From assembly GCA_910589415.1 (NCBI GenBank), contig OU342630.1:42998012-43062011 (forward strand): a DNA stretch of 64,000 nt, in the 5' to 3' direction. The translations under genes were made by a program, and so were the position numbers. The stretch comes from Malachius bipustulatus (lineage: Eukaryota; Arthropoda; Insecta; Coleoptera; Melyridae). This document shows positions 55,313 to 64,000 of the stretch, piece after piece. The notes under the pieces are model-generated. The model did not search any database. It was given only the letters and a program-made list of their open reading frames with translations, and was not told the origin of the DNA. The number at the start of each line of letters is the position of its first letter. Positions within the stretch are counted from its first letter, which is position 1.

Positions 55313-57937
55313 TTAACAATAAATATGGGTATGAATAATATTAATCGTATCAATTAAAATCTTTTCACATATGTCATTTAATTTAGCGCTATCAATTTTA
55401 AATTCACAAAAAAAATCTATTACACTTTGGCCGACTGTCCCACGAGATCCAAACCAAAGGCCAATTACTTTCCAATTTCTTTCTCCAAATTTATCCTGAA
55501 AATTTTCCGCATAAAATGGAATACATGGTTCATAAATTTTTTTTTTCTCTGTTATAATTTTCGTGTCCTGAAGTGGGTCATTAGTTTCATATCTAACTGT
55601 AGGGTCGATAATAAATGCATTTTTTGATTTCTTGTCAAAAGCAATAATGTCTGAAAATCTGTTTAGTCCTGTTGTATCTCTGCCATATACTTCTTCAAAG
55701 CAGTCATAACCTTTTTCACGAAGAATTGATGTTATATGATGTTTAACATGATTATGACGAGCTGTTATCTTCGCTGAGTTGCTGCTGCAGTTGCCTGTGA
55801 CATGAAAAGGGGTTTCAATCTCTTTACCGCATTTGCGGCAAAGGCGGTCACCATTGACATCAACACCAGGAACACCTCGAAGATTAGCATAGTTGCAGTT
55901 GAGTTTAATAGCAGCGGTCCATTCAGATGAAGAAAGTGAATTTTTTTTATGAACAAAAGAGTTTAATTTGGATGAATTTTGAAAAGTGTGAACACCGATT
56001 CCTTGATAACCTTTACTGCTCCATATATCAAATGATATTTTTCTTAGTTGATTCCTCATAATTCTAGAAGTATTTCCTTCAACACCTAAATTTATTTTAC
56101 ATTTATTCATTTCAGCAATAGAATCAAAACTGCGACTGAGAAGTAAATCTTCAATCTGGTGAAGTTTTTGGGCAATAGAAAAATGTTGTAGTTGAACTTC
56201 CCATTCAGTCTTTAAAAGCCCCAAACCACGAAGATTACGTGGTGCATAAAACATTTCTGTTGTTGTTGAAGCGGGTAAACCAATGATTGTTTTGACACTT
56301 CTTCTTATCATTATGTCAATTTGATTTGTGATGAATTTTGGTATTTTTGATAGAGGGGCACACTGAAGAGGATAAATTAACATTGGGAAAATATATTGAT
56401 TTATAATGTTAAGTTTTTGGTCAGGTTTAAGTAGATGACTGACAGTTAATTTTTCCAAGTTATTATTGAAGTAATTAATTATGTTTTTATCGAATATGAT
56501 CTCTTGCTTAAATGTACATCCAAGATATTTTATACACGAAAATTTATCAATGCATTTTATCTTTTCATTGCTTGACAGCTCTAGAACACCTTCTGTTAAT
56601 TCTCCGTTAATTATCATTATAGCATTGCTCTTTTTTGGATTGACATTTAGACCAATTTCATTAAAGAGATTTTGAATCAATTCTACAACATGGTAAGTAG
56701 AAGATAAACTTTTGGTAGTAACTGTTTGATCGTCAGCGAATCCTGTTAAACAAACAGCGTCAAAATCATCATGTAAAGAATATCCGTGGGTATTTGCAAA
56801 TTGTGGCTCTGTGATTTCATTGAAAATATAGTCAATGGCTATATTGAATAAAATTGGTGACAATGGTCCGCCTTGTGGAACGCCAGTTTTTATTAAGATA
56901 TCTTCAGTTTGTTTTCCTCCTATTTCAATCCTAATTTTATTTTGAGTGAGTAAGTTCATAATTAGCGACACCAGTTGTTGACAAACTCCTTTAGAGATAA
57001 GCGATTGTTTGATATGTTCATGACCAACATTGTCGAATGCTTTTGAAATATCCAAAAATGTTATGATACAATTATCTTTTTTAGAAGCAGCTTGTGTTAG
57101 GCATGCATTTATAATTTTAGTGTTAATGTGGCAGCCAGCAATACCTTTAATGAAACCTCTTTGGTTTGGATTTAATTCAACTTGTAATCGTAATTTGTGG
57201 TCAATCACTCGTTCAATAATTCTACGTACTATTGAATATATTGTGATTGGACGCCAGTTGGAAGGAGAATTGACATCATCAGTGCCTTTGTCAATCAAAA
57301 CTGTTCTTCCAGTTCGAAATGATATTGGTACATATGAAGTGGTTAGCATAATCATAATTATAGATTTTATAATTGGAATCACATTTAAGGCTTTTATAGT
57401 ACGGATAAGTATACGGTCTGGTCCTGGTGATGTGTCTAATGATATGCCTTTTATAGCATTCTTGACATCTTCTTCATCAATTGCTATATTTGAACTCTGT
57501 GGGCTCTTAGTATAAGTTGATCTTAATTTTTTATTTTCAATTTCAAAGGTATTTCGAAAATATTGTTCAATCTGTTCTTTATCAATCTTACATATTCTAT
57601 TTGAGCCATGATTCATGATTTTCCTTACGACTTTTTTTCTTTGATTATAGTAAAGATATTGTGCTAAGTCATAATCATATTGATTCTTGCGATGTTGACG
57701 AATTTGTTTGTTTGTTCGTTGAGGATTTGATGAATTTGAATATTTGTATGAAAGGTTGACTTCTTTGTTCTTTTTTCGTAATCTGTAAAATTTAATAGCA
57801 GGATGTTTGGGTCCTGAGAGTTTTTCATTTGAATTAAAAAGAAATTCTAAAAATTTCACAACATTTTCATAAAATTTTTCATTATCATGTGTTTCATTGT
57901 TTTCAATAGATTCAAATATCTTTTTCCACTTGGTCAC
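55313..57937 (-). CDS. R2-like reverse transcriptase / restriction-like endonuclease
   Basis: Copies element RNA by target-primed reverse transcription. 874 codons: linker with SPGPDRI (~170); RT blocks NWRPITIYSIVRRIIERVI (~227), RGFIKGIAGC, ITFLDISKAFDNVGH (Asp ~296), GVPQGGPLSPILFNIAIDYI (~352) and LTGFADDQTV (FADD 400-403); a thumb region; then a CX2C-X8-H-X4-C knuckle (Cys 700, 703, 717; His 712). The restriction-like nuclease is NRFSDIIAFDKK then AFIIDPTVRYE (Asp 763, 778). The usual PD dipeptide is SD here. The first Met is not the natural start, since coding sequence continues upstream in the frame interrupted at 58008-58019. Plus-strand ORFs are shadows. Confidence 0.88.
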   Translation of the reverse strand: MTKWKKIFESIENNETHDNEKFYENVVKFLEFLFNSNEKLSGPKHPAIKFYRLRKKNKEVNLSYKYSNSSNPQRTNKQIRQHRKNQYDYDLAQYLYYNQRKKVVRKIMNHGSNRICKIDKEQIEQYFRNTFEIENKKLRSTYTKSPQSSNIAIDEEDVKNAIKGISLDTSPGPDRILIRTIKALNVIPIIKSIIMIMLTTSYVPISFRTGRTVLIDKGTDDVNSPSNWRPITIYSIVRRIIERVIDHKLRLQVELNPNQRGFIKGIAGCHINTKIINACLTQAASKKDNCIITFLDISKAFDNVGHEHIKQSLISKGVCQQLVSLIMNLLTQNKIRIEIGGKQTEDILIKTGVPQGGPLSPILFNIAIDYIFNEITEPQFANTHGYSLHDDFDAVCLTGFADDQTVTTKSLSSTYHVVELIQNLFNEIGLNVNPKKSNAIMIINGELTEGVLELSSNEKIKCIDKFSCIKYLGCTFKQEIIFDKNIINYFNNNLEKLTVSHLLKPDQKLNIINQYIFPMLIYPLQCAPLSKIPKFITNQIDIMIRRSVKTIIGLPASTTTEMFYAPRNLRGLGLLKTEWEVQLQHFSIAQKLHQIEDLLLSRSFDSIAEMNKCKINLGVEGNTSRIMRNQLRKISFDIWSSKGYQGIGVHTFQNSSKLNSFVHKKNSLSSSEWTAAIKLNCNYANLRGVPGVDVNGDRLCRKCGKEIETPFHVTGNCSSNSAKITARHNHVKHHITSILREKGYDCFEEVYGRDTTGLNRFSDIIAFDKKSKNAFIIDPTVRYETNDPLQDTKIITEKKKIYEPCIPFYAENFQDKFGERNWKVIGLWFGSRGTVGQSVIDFFCEFKIDSAKLNDICEKILIDTINIIHTHIYC

Positions 57938-57995
57938 TTCCGTATTTGTATTGATGTTAGTAGATTTTGGTTGCTTTATATGAGTATTGACTTCT

Positions 57996-58595
57996 TTATT
58001 TTCGAAATTTTTTTTTTTTATTGGAGTCCGATTCTTTCAATATTTCATTCACAGAATTACGATTTGCAGTGATTGGATGGCTACGACCAGTATGAATTTT
58101 CAAACCATGTTGTGAAGAAAATGATCTTGGGCAAACCTCACATATAAACTGATCTTGACTTGAACAATCTTTTTTTTTGTCTAAGTAATGTTTCGCTTTG
58201 ATTTTAGAAGTCTCAATCAGACTGCACACATTTAGGTTGTCATTATTTTTACACATTTGACATGACCAAAGGTATATGTTATTTAAATCCTTTCTTTTCA
58301 GACTTGAGCAAATTAAGCAATACCATTTTTTGCATGAACCATTACAGCGTATCGATGATGAGTTTTTATGTAGTTTTTTATTGCAATTTTGACATTTGTA
58401 ATCAACCGTTTCTTTTATTTTTAACTTTTCATTTAAATCAAAATACTTATCAGGAATCTCATTTATAACATTCCGTGAGCTGCAGGCATAATTTAAATCT
58501 TGAGTAGAAACTTTAAAATTTTTCGTTAAATGCTTGAATTTATCATCTTTTGGAAATTTTTTGTTTAGATATTCGTTGTCACTGTCAGAATCCAT
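57996..58595 (-). CDS. R2-like element N-terminal zinc-finger segment
   Basis: 199 codons starting at the methionine at 58595. It holds a PHD/RING-like cysteine cluster (CQNCNKKL ... CNGSCKKWYCLICS ... WSCQMC, residues ~70-117) and a C2H2 finger (CEVCPRSFSSQHGLKIHTGR plus SH, ~153-175). R2-group N-terminal fingers bind the DNA target. The frame ends just past a 12-base A run (minus strand), where removing one base in concept would bring it into the RT frame. It is thus the front of the same protein, split by a homopolymer indel or a reading error. Confidence 0.8.
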   Translation of the reverse strand: MDSDSDNEYLNKKFPKDDKFKHLTKNFKVSTQDLNYACSSRNVINEIPDKYFDLNEKLKIKETVDYKCQNCNKKLHKNSSSIRCNGSCKKWYCLICSSLKRKDLNNIYLWSCQMCKNNDNLNVCSLIETSKIKAKHYLDKKKDCSSQDQFICEVCPRSFSSQHGLKIHTGRSHPITANRNSVNEILKESDSNKKKKFRK

Positions 58596-58640
58596 AAAAT
58601 ATATTTTAATCTATATTTTATAATATAACGTGGAATCTTC

Positions 58641-59585
58641 CAAAGTTTTTTACATTATTGTGTAAAGAAATCTTCCTAAAACACTTTAAAACTTCAAACA
58701 TTTAAAAACTCATAAAATAAATCAGTAAATTTCAGTAATTTAGAAAGTTTTAATGAATCTTCATGAAGTCACTTTGACAATTCAACTTACAACAATGATA
58801 ATAAAAATTATAATAATGAGGTTAACGGATTTTTAAATTTGAATTTTACTTTTTTATGTCAATCCAAATAGATGAAGTCTAGAATCACGTTTGGATTATA
58901 CAAATATGGGTTGGCAACCGGCTAGAAGCATCACATACATACTATCGATTAATACTTCCAAATCAAATTTGTAGTTAGATAGCATGATTGAAAGCGTGTT
59001 TCGCACTTAATGCGAATCTAGGATGAATCGAATCGGTCTGCTGGAGTCAACCACATTAGGTCATCATTAACATATCAAAGCCAATCCAACAGCATTGATA
59101 CATCGGCTTCAGGGTAATTGACGTGCAATTTCTCTTTACAAATGACCGGCGCCGCAAGTTTCAATCCATGGCGTGAGGCAATGACAAATTACAATGGAGA
59201 TAAGTGCGTCGTTTCGGTCAGTTTATTGCCTGTCCACTAGATATTGCAACCGCTGAAATATAACCCAGTGCTGATAACCACTAGCGCATAGGAATTAGAA
59301 ACTGCTCTAATTTAGTGCATCCGAAGCTGGTGTTTATAAAGGTTATGGTTATGGGATTTATGGTGGATTACAATAAAAGCCAGCACTGTCGAGATTAGTT
59401 CCCAGCGGTTGCACGATATAGATGTAACAAAACACTAAAACCAAAACTACGTTAAAATGTAAAAAGTACTTAAATTTCAAACCTGTGGATGTACCTAATA
59501 TTTCTTCCATACTCTCTATCGGGAATTCTCATTCGGTGAGAAAAGTGCGTAAAGGATTTTTCTCTATTCTTCAGTAGACATATCT
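58641..59585. other. Non-coding stretch (may include R2-like 5' UTR)
   Basis: No gene is recognised. The first part may belong to the 5' UTR of the R2-like element. The 58900-59420 part is of more even composition but lacks motifs. Confidence 0.35.
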
Positions 59586-60537
59586 ATAGGGTGATTCATT
59601 TTAATCCTACCAGTTGATTATTTCTGACCACGAGTATTTAAATCATTTGAGCCCAATCATCCCACAACCCACCCCACCCCATCGCGAGTGGGTGGAAGTG
59701 AAACTTGAAAATGATTTTTTTAGTAGGAACTGTCATTTTTTATCGCGGATTATAATTTTGTGTGAAACAATATCAAAAAATTGCCTGGAACATTTTTCAG
59801 CCGATGCCTCCTAACCCACAAAAAGTAGGTAAAAATCGAGTGATCGATTATATTTAATAATTCTTTTTATTTTATTGATTATTAATTTAATAGATTTTTG
59901 AATTATCGCAGCTGTCAATTGCGGTTTCATTGATATATCAGCCTGAAGATATAGTGGATATTTATGTCTCGTATTGTGCATCTGCCTAAAATGCCATAGC
60001 GGCCGCAAAGCATAATGCCAACAAGTTTCCTCGACGGCGTCATCCCGATCATACCGTGATTTTTTTTACTTGAGCGGACTCGACCTGGATTTCTTTGTCG
60101 GAAAAGAAGAAATAGACGTTTTGATGTAACCTCAAACCTCACATAGTAGTCAAAATCAGATTTGTCGGCAGCTTAATGGGTTTTGATGAAAGAAAATCAC
60201 TTTCATTCTCATCATAAATCTCTTTACATCGGGCATTGACAGAAATAGATGCTGAATCTAGATTTCGATTGCGTATACCTTTGGCGGAAATAATGTGCAT
60301 GAAGTAGGCTGACATAGGTAAGTAAAAAAAGCAATTTCGGAGAAGCGGCAACATAATTTTAGCCGTGAGATATAAATGGGTGCAAGAACAAATTGTTCAT
60401 GATACCGAATTCTTCAATTTTGTGATGTTAAGTGAATTCGCCTTTTAGAACGATGGGACGATAAACCGCTATCATTGACATTATTACGCAACCTCACTAT
60501 GTTCGTGAGATTGATTATTACCACCGTTGGTGTTGAG

Positions 60538-60645
60538 CTTCCTCAAAGAGGCTGAGCTGATTGGGTTAATGTAGCACGACTAAATGTGAGCCACAATAGA
60601 CCTTCGGTCGCAGTGGAGGTGTAACAATGGCCAACTGACGAGAAA
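60538..60645. repeat. Dispersed ~110-bp repeat, copy 2
   Basis: Matches 2178-2290 in the same orientation, with an 8-base insertion (CACGACTA) relative to copy 1. It lies inside the composite inverted-repeat element. Confidence 0.5.
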
Positions 60646-61463
60646 ACTGATCTAACTAATCTCTATCTGGTGTAGGATCTTCAACGGGCAGCTCATTGCT
60701 ATACACTTCTTCAAGTCGCATTTATTTTAAGCAGCATCGGCGACCTTGCATTGAAATGATTAATTTATTTCTCCTAAATCATGGATCAAAAGTATTTTTT
60801 AGATTCAAAACTTTTTTAAATTTGTCTTTTGAGTATTATAGATAGCCAGACGTATCTTCGTTTGTTGCAAAGAGATTTGCCACTGCCATTGGAGGATGTC
60901 GATCTGGACACACGTCGACAAATGTTAACTCAGCACTCAGCAGAACGGTGTCCAATCGCACTACAATCATACCGTAAAGGAGGCTATATTCTGAATTTGG
61001 GTGATTGGCAGGTGATACTTCATTCCTTGACCACCAAGAAGTCCAAATTTAACGCCTCCTGCTTTTTTTACGGACATTTTTGAAAGAGGTTGAAGCACGC
61101 CAATGATTTGGACACTGATATTGTAACTATAGACTAAGAGTGAATTATGTGAGGTGAGGGGTGAAACTAAGAAAAGGACCACCACGAAGCTGGATGATGT
61201 AAGGGAAGTGCGAATTTCCACTATTGTGAAGGGAGTCGGGTACTAGCGGTGCTCGACGACGGTGTATAGACCCTTTCCTGCAAGAGAGGCAGATCGGTGT
61301 CTCCTGCGTGTATCTGTGGTGTTAAGGTCCGGTCAACTGGAAAAGGTTGCCGGAATAAATAATATACAGAGTGTCAATTTTGATAATAAATATACAGAGT
61401 GTTAATATTGATAACAATTGATAAGTGTACCAGCAGTATAATTAGGTATACTTCGTGCCGAAT

Positions 61464-61590
61464 CTACAGCCCTCATCGTCAGTTATCAAGAATTGTAAAG
61501 CAGCATATATTCTTCAGTTTAACAACCGAATCCACAGTCTTCATCGTCAGTTATCAAGAATTGTAAAGCAGCATATATTCTTCAGTTTAA
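61464..61590. repeat. Imperfect tandem duplication, 68-bp unit
   Basis: CATCGTCAGTTATCAAGAAT followed by TGTAAAGCAGCATATATTCT and TCAGTTTAA occurs twice, 68 bases apart. Just before it (61368-61400), ATACAGAGTGT is also repeated. This looks like local slippage and not a functional array. Confidence 0.75.
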
Positions 61591-62361
61591 TAATAATTAT
61601 AACGTGGCAGTCAAGAGCCCCAACCTTGGATGGTACCGTGAGTCTTTAACCGTATTGAGCTTTATTGATTTCATTCTAGAATTTAAGTTATAATTTGTTG
61701 GTGACAAATTTGTAATTGTTTTCTTTTTATGTCATAATATAATATTATAGCGAAGTATTATTAATTAACTCTTCCCTTAATTGATGCAAAGTAATCCTCA
61801 AAAGAACCTCCCTGAGAATTAATCAAAAAGACAAATCAAATGTAGGTGTCCCCAAAAAGGGGTGCTACAAGGTTGTATGTGAAAGAAATCCAACAACACT
61901 GGATGATATGAAGATTACCGAAGCGTGAGTAGCTGTCTGCATTAACAATGACGGGCATACATTTGAACGGTACGTGAAAAAATTATTCTGGAAAAATCTT
62001 CCTGGACTCAAGTCACAGAAGTTGCCCTTTTTATTCGTAAAAAATTGAACCTTTTTAACGAATAAAATAAAAAAGAGTTATTAAATAAAATGAATAACCA
62101 CTCGATTTTGGTGTATATTTTTTGGGGTGAGGGAGACATCGGTTGAAAATATGTTTCAGGCAACAGTTTGATATTGTTTCACAAAAAATCATAATTATTG
62201 GCGATAAAAATAGCAGTTCCTATTCAAAATTTGAAAGTCACATTCATCCTCTCGCGATGTGTTGGGGTGAGGGAGGCATATTTGTGTTCAAAGGATGTCC
62301 CCCTCTAAGCCAAACAATTTGAAAACAAATATTTCCAAACGTTGGGTAGGTGCAGTCTGTG

Positions 62362-62840
62362 CTTATGTATTGTACGAGTGCTAGCTATTTTCGCTATAAA
62401 AAGTAGTTGATTTGGTTGATACAACCGATTATTGTATTGCGAGGTATTTCTTTAAAGTCTTCAATGGTAGTTATGGTAGTCATAACACCTTCGAATAACC
62501 CTAGCCTATAAGCATCTTTAAGATATGATAGTAGAATCAATAATGAACTATGGCATCTCCCCCTAACTAACAAGACAGATGACACAGTAAGTAATAATGG
62601 TAGAGATGCCCCCGCAGATATAATAGAAAAAAATTTCAGTAATGCCAACTAAATGTAACAGAAATGGCATGGACAGGGACAAACGCATTAGTCAGCAGAT
62701 ATCAAGAGTCTTGGACGTGATTAACAATGGAAGAATGAGTATTAGTGAAGCTCCATTTTCATGTCCATCTATCTGTTTCTAACCGTTTATTATTTTTTGT
62801 TAACCACAATGTAGATCTCTGTAATGATATAAAATAAAAA
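62362..62840. other. Non-coding stretch, possible lone exon
   Basis: A plus-strand frame around 62520-62596 (RYDSRINNELWHLPLTNKTD) ends at a donor-like ACACA/GTAAGT. It is too short and isolated to call. Nothing else is recognised. Confidence 0.3.
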
Positions 62841-62989
62841 TTACCTTGATAGCTGTTGATTCCATTGATAATTTGAGCCAGGGAGTAACGTCCTTTTAGA
62901 TAGGGTATCTCACCTACATAGTCGGTATCTATATACATATACTGGGAGTGATCCCAGTAATGTTTCAGATTTGAAATTTGAACCATTTC
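62841..62989 (-). CDS. Possible internal exon, weakly serpin-like
   Basis: Minus strand. Acceptor-like GATGTGACAG is followed by EMVQISNLKHYWDHSQYMYI, then GEIPYLKGRYSLAQIINGIN, ending SYQ at a donor-like CAAG/GTAATTTTT. The EIPYLKGRYS run resembles the ELPYKG-x-x-S strand of serpins, but the similarity is slight and unconfirmed. The exon is about 145 bp and lies just outside the fold-back at 63010, whose insertion would sit in the upstream intron. Confidence 0.3.
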
Positions 62990-63009
62990 CTGTCACATCT
63001 GTTTCTATA

Positions 63010-63716
63010 CAGGGTGTTGATTTTCAAAGCGGGCCATAGGGGATTAGCATTGCGAAAGTGGTTTTTGAGGATTCCTGCTCGCCGTTTAAACTGACAGAAA
63101 TGGTTTTGGTATCAAAATGAAGCCAAAATTATTGCGCATAACGTTTGACATCAGAAATTAATTTAATTTCACGTTGTTTTCTGAAATTCTTCAGTAAAAA
63201 TTCAAGTAATTGTTAATGTTTAATCACAAATAGCATGCCTTGCCTAAACAATAATGACGTTTCTACGTTTCGACAATCCAATAATAAAATTTTTTAGGCC
63301 AGTAGGTAATAATAAAGTCTGGTTCTATTTAACCCTGGCTACACTGTAGTAGGTTTTCACCATAAAGACTCTCTTGGTTTGTATAACCCATTTTTAAATA
63401 GAACCAGACTTTATTATTACCTACTGACTTATAAAGTTTTATTATTGGATTGTCAAAACGTAGAAACGTCATTATTGTTTAGGCAAGGCATGCTATTTGT
63501 GATTAAACATTAACAATTACTTGAATTTTTACTGAAGAATTTTAGAAAACAACGTGAAATTAAATTAATTTCTGATGTCAAACGTTGTGCGCAATAATTT
63601 TGGCTTCATTTTGATACCAAAACCATTTCTGTCAGTATAAACGGCGAGCAGGAATCCTCAAAAACCACTTTCGCAATGCTAATCCCCTATGGCCCGCTTT
63701 GAAAATCAACACCCTG
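63010..63716. mobile_element. Fold-back MITE (707 bp) with near-full-length arms
   Basis: The arms 63010-63331 and 63394-63716 are complementary almost throughout, around a 62-base loop. The ends are CAGGGTGTTGATTTTCAAAG and its complement, flanked by TA. The arms differ by a few substitutions (for example GCGCATAACG against GCGCACAACG), so they are no longer perfect. There is no transposase. Confidence 0.88.
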
Positions 63717-63718
63717 TA

Positions 63719-63963
63719 TACTTAGATCTTATTGACGACAATCGTTTACATTCTGTATGTGATTTTAAAAAGGAGCAGTTAGACTGCCTTCAATCATTAT
63801 CAATCGAAGGCATATCCACCAAAGATATTCGAACCAAACTTAGATTATCAGCTTTTGAAGAATGTAACAAATGTTACATAATCAAGGAACAGGAGTCAAA
63901 CATTTTCAAACTTATACAAAAACGAATAAATTTATTTTTATGCAAATTATCGACATCCGACTG
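63719..63963 (+). CDS. Unrecognised coding-like ORF at window end
   Basis: Starting two bases past the fold-back, about 80 codons read LDLIDDNRLHSVCDFKKEQL, then IEGISTKDIRTKLRLSAFEE, CNKCYIIKEQESNIFKLIQK and a TGA at 63963. Composition and codon use look natural. The only in-frame ATG (63689) lies within the MITE arm, so the true start is either supplied by the MITE or by splicing at CTTAG (63725). It is not recognised. It may be a host terminal exon or a transposon fragment. Confidence 0.3.
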
Positions 63964-64000
63964 AACTTCAGCTATCAAACTCAATATTAATTACGCAAAC

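Larger units (their letters stand above)
55209..58640 (-). mobile_element. R2-superfamily non-LTR retrotransposon
   Basis: Minus-strand element with an N-terminal zinc-finger ORF, a reverse transcriptase and a C-terminal restriction-like endonuclease, and no apurinic endonuclease. That order defines the R2/CRE/NeSL-type group. The 3' end is placed near the minus-strand TTTAAATAAAGTATTTCTC at about 55205-55225. The 5' end is uncertain and may extend past 58640. The only visible break is one frame shift at a 12-base A run. Confidence 0.8.
59589..62361. mobile_element. Composite element with ~260-bp inverted arms
   Basis: The left arm (59589-59850) has ACCCCATCGCGAG, GGAACTGTCATTTTT, TGTGAAACAATATCA and AAAAATCGAGTG. 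The right arm (62095-62361) has, inverted and in mirrored order, CACTCGATTTT, TGATATTGTTTCACA, AAAATAGCAGTTCC and CTCGCGATGTG. The 2.2-kb centre holds the second copy of the ~110-bp dispersed repeat and a tandem duplication near 61470-61590, but no transposase. It could be a large fold-back enlarged by later insertions, or two MITE halves brought together. Confidence 0.5.

Noticed and set aside
57030..57515. 161-codon plus-strand ORF
   Set aside because: It lies entirely antisense to the R2-like reverse transcriptase and is a shadow.
54246..58640. R2-like element inserted at the classical R2 site in 28S
   Set aside because: The rRNA piece comes from further 3' than that site, is on the opposite strand, and is separated by ~500 bases of unrelated sequence.
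61464..61590. CRISPR-like or LTR repeat
   Set aside because: Only two imperfect units and no spacer-repeat regularity. It is best read as a local tandem duplication.

Overview
This is a gene-poor, AT-rich, transposon-packed stretch of an animal genome, almost certainly an insect. The evidence is spliceosomal (GT-AG) introns, a PIF/Harbinger element with a MADF partner gene, a BEL/Pao LTR retrotransposon, an R1-type and an R2-type non-LTR element, mariner relatives, many fold-back MITEs, and an arthropod-like 28S rRNA fragment. I cannot fix the order from sequence alone. No complete host gene is visible. A few ORFs bounded by splice-like signals look like isolated host exons, and none could be assigned to a gene.

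Layout. 1-8.2 kb: non-coding DNA, a large fold-back element carrying a nested TTAA (piggyBac-type) MITE, one putative minus-strand terminal exon (5.7-6.2 kb) and a smaller fold-back. 8.3-10 kb: an internally deleted CR1/jockey-like non-LTR element whose middle is replaced by a 147-bp inverted repeat. 10-18.3 kb: mariner/Tc1 relics, a PIF-type MITE and further fold-backs. 18.58-21.72 kb: an apparently intact PIF/Harbinger transposon with 64-bp perfect terminal inverted repeats, a TAA target duplication and two opposite-strand genes whose exons sit in each other's introns. 22-34 kb: mostly non-coding, with possible lone exons, MITEs and a truncated non-LTR element. 34.21-37.73 kb: an apparently full-length Penelope-like element with an intact reverse transcriptase/GIY-YIG ORF, flanking pseudo-LTRs, a 13-bp target duplication and a hammerhead-ribozyme fold in its right repeat. 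38.38-44.73 kb: a BEL/Pao element with identical 252-bp LTRs, a 5-bp target duplication and a tRNA-Tyr-like primer site, but a frame break in its polyprotein. 45.5-50.8 kb: diverged fold-backs, two near-identical 0.88-kb fold-backs in tandem orientation, and a solo Penelope-type repeat with a second hammerhead fold. 51.8-53.6 kb: a decayed R1-like element. 54.2-54.7 kb: a 28S rRNA 3' fragment. 55.2-58.6 kb: an R2-superfamily element (zinc fingers, reverse transcriptase, restriction-like endonuclease) broken by one homopolymer frame shift. 59-64 kb: composite inverted repeats and a 0.7-kb fold-back.

How the parts work together. Each autonomous element carries its own mobilisation module: transposase plus MADF DNA-binding protein (Harbinger), RT plus GIY-YIG nuclease plus ribozyme (Penelope), gag-protease-RT-integrase (BEL), and RT plus restriction-like nuclease (R2-like). 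Identical LTRs, perfect TIRs and clean target duplications suggest several insertions are recent. The recurring CAGGGTG...CACCCTG fold-backs flanked by TA are most simply non-autonomous Tc1/mariner-type elements. All family calls rest on motifs read by eye; no database search was possible.
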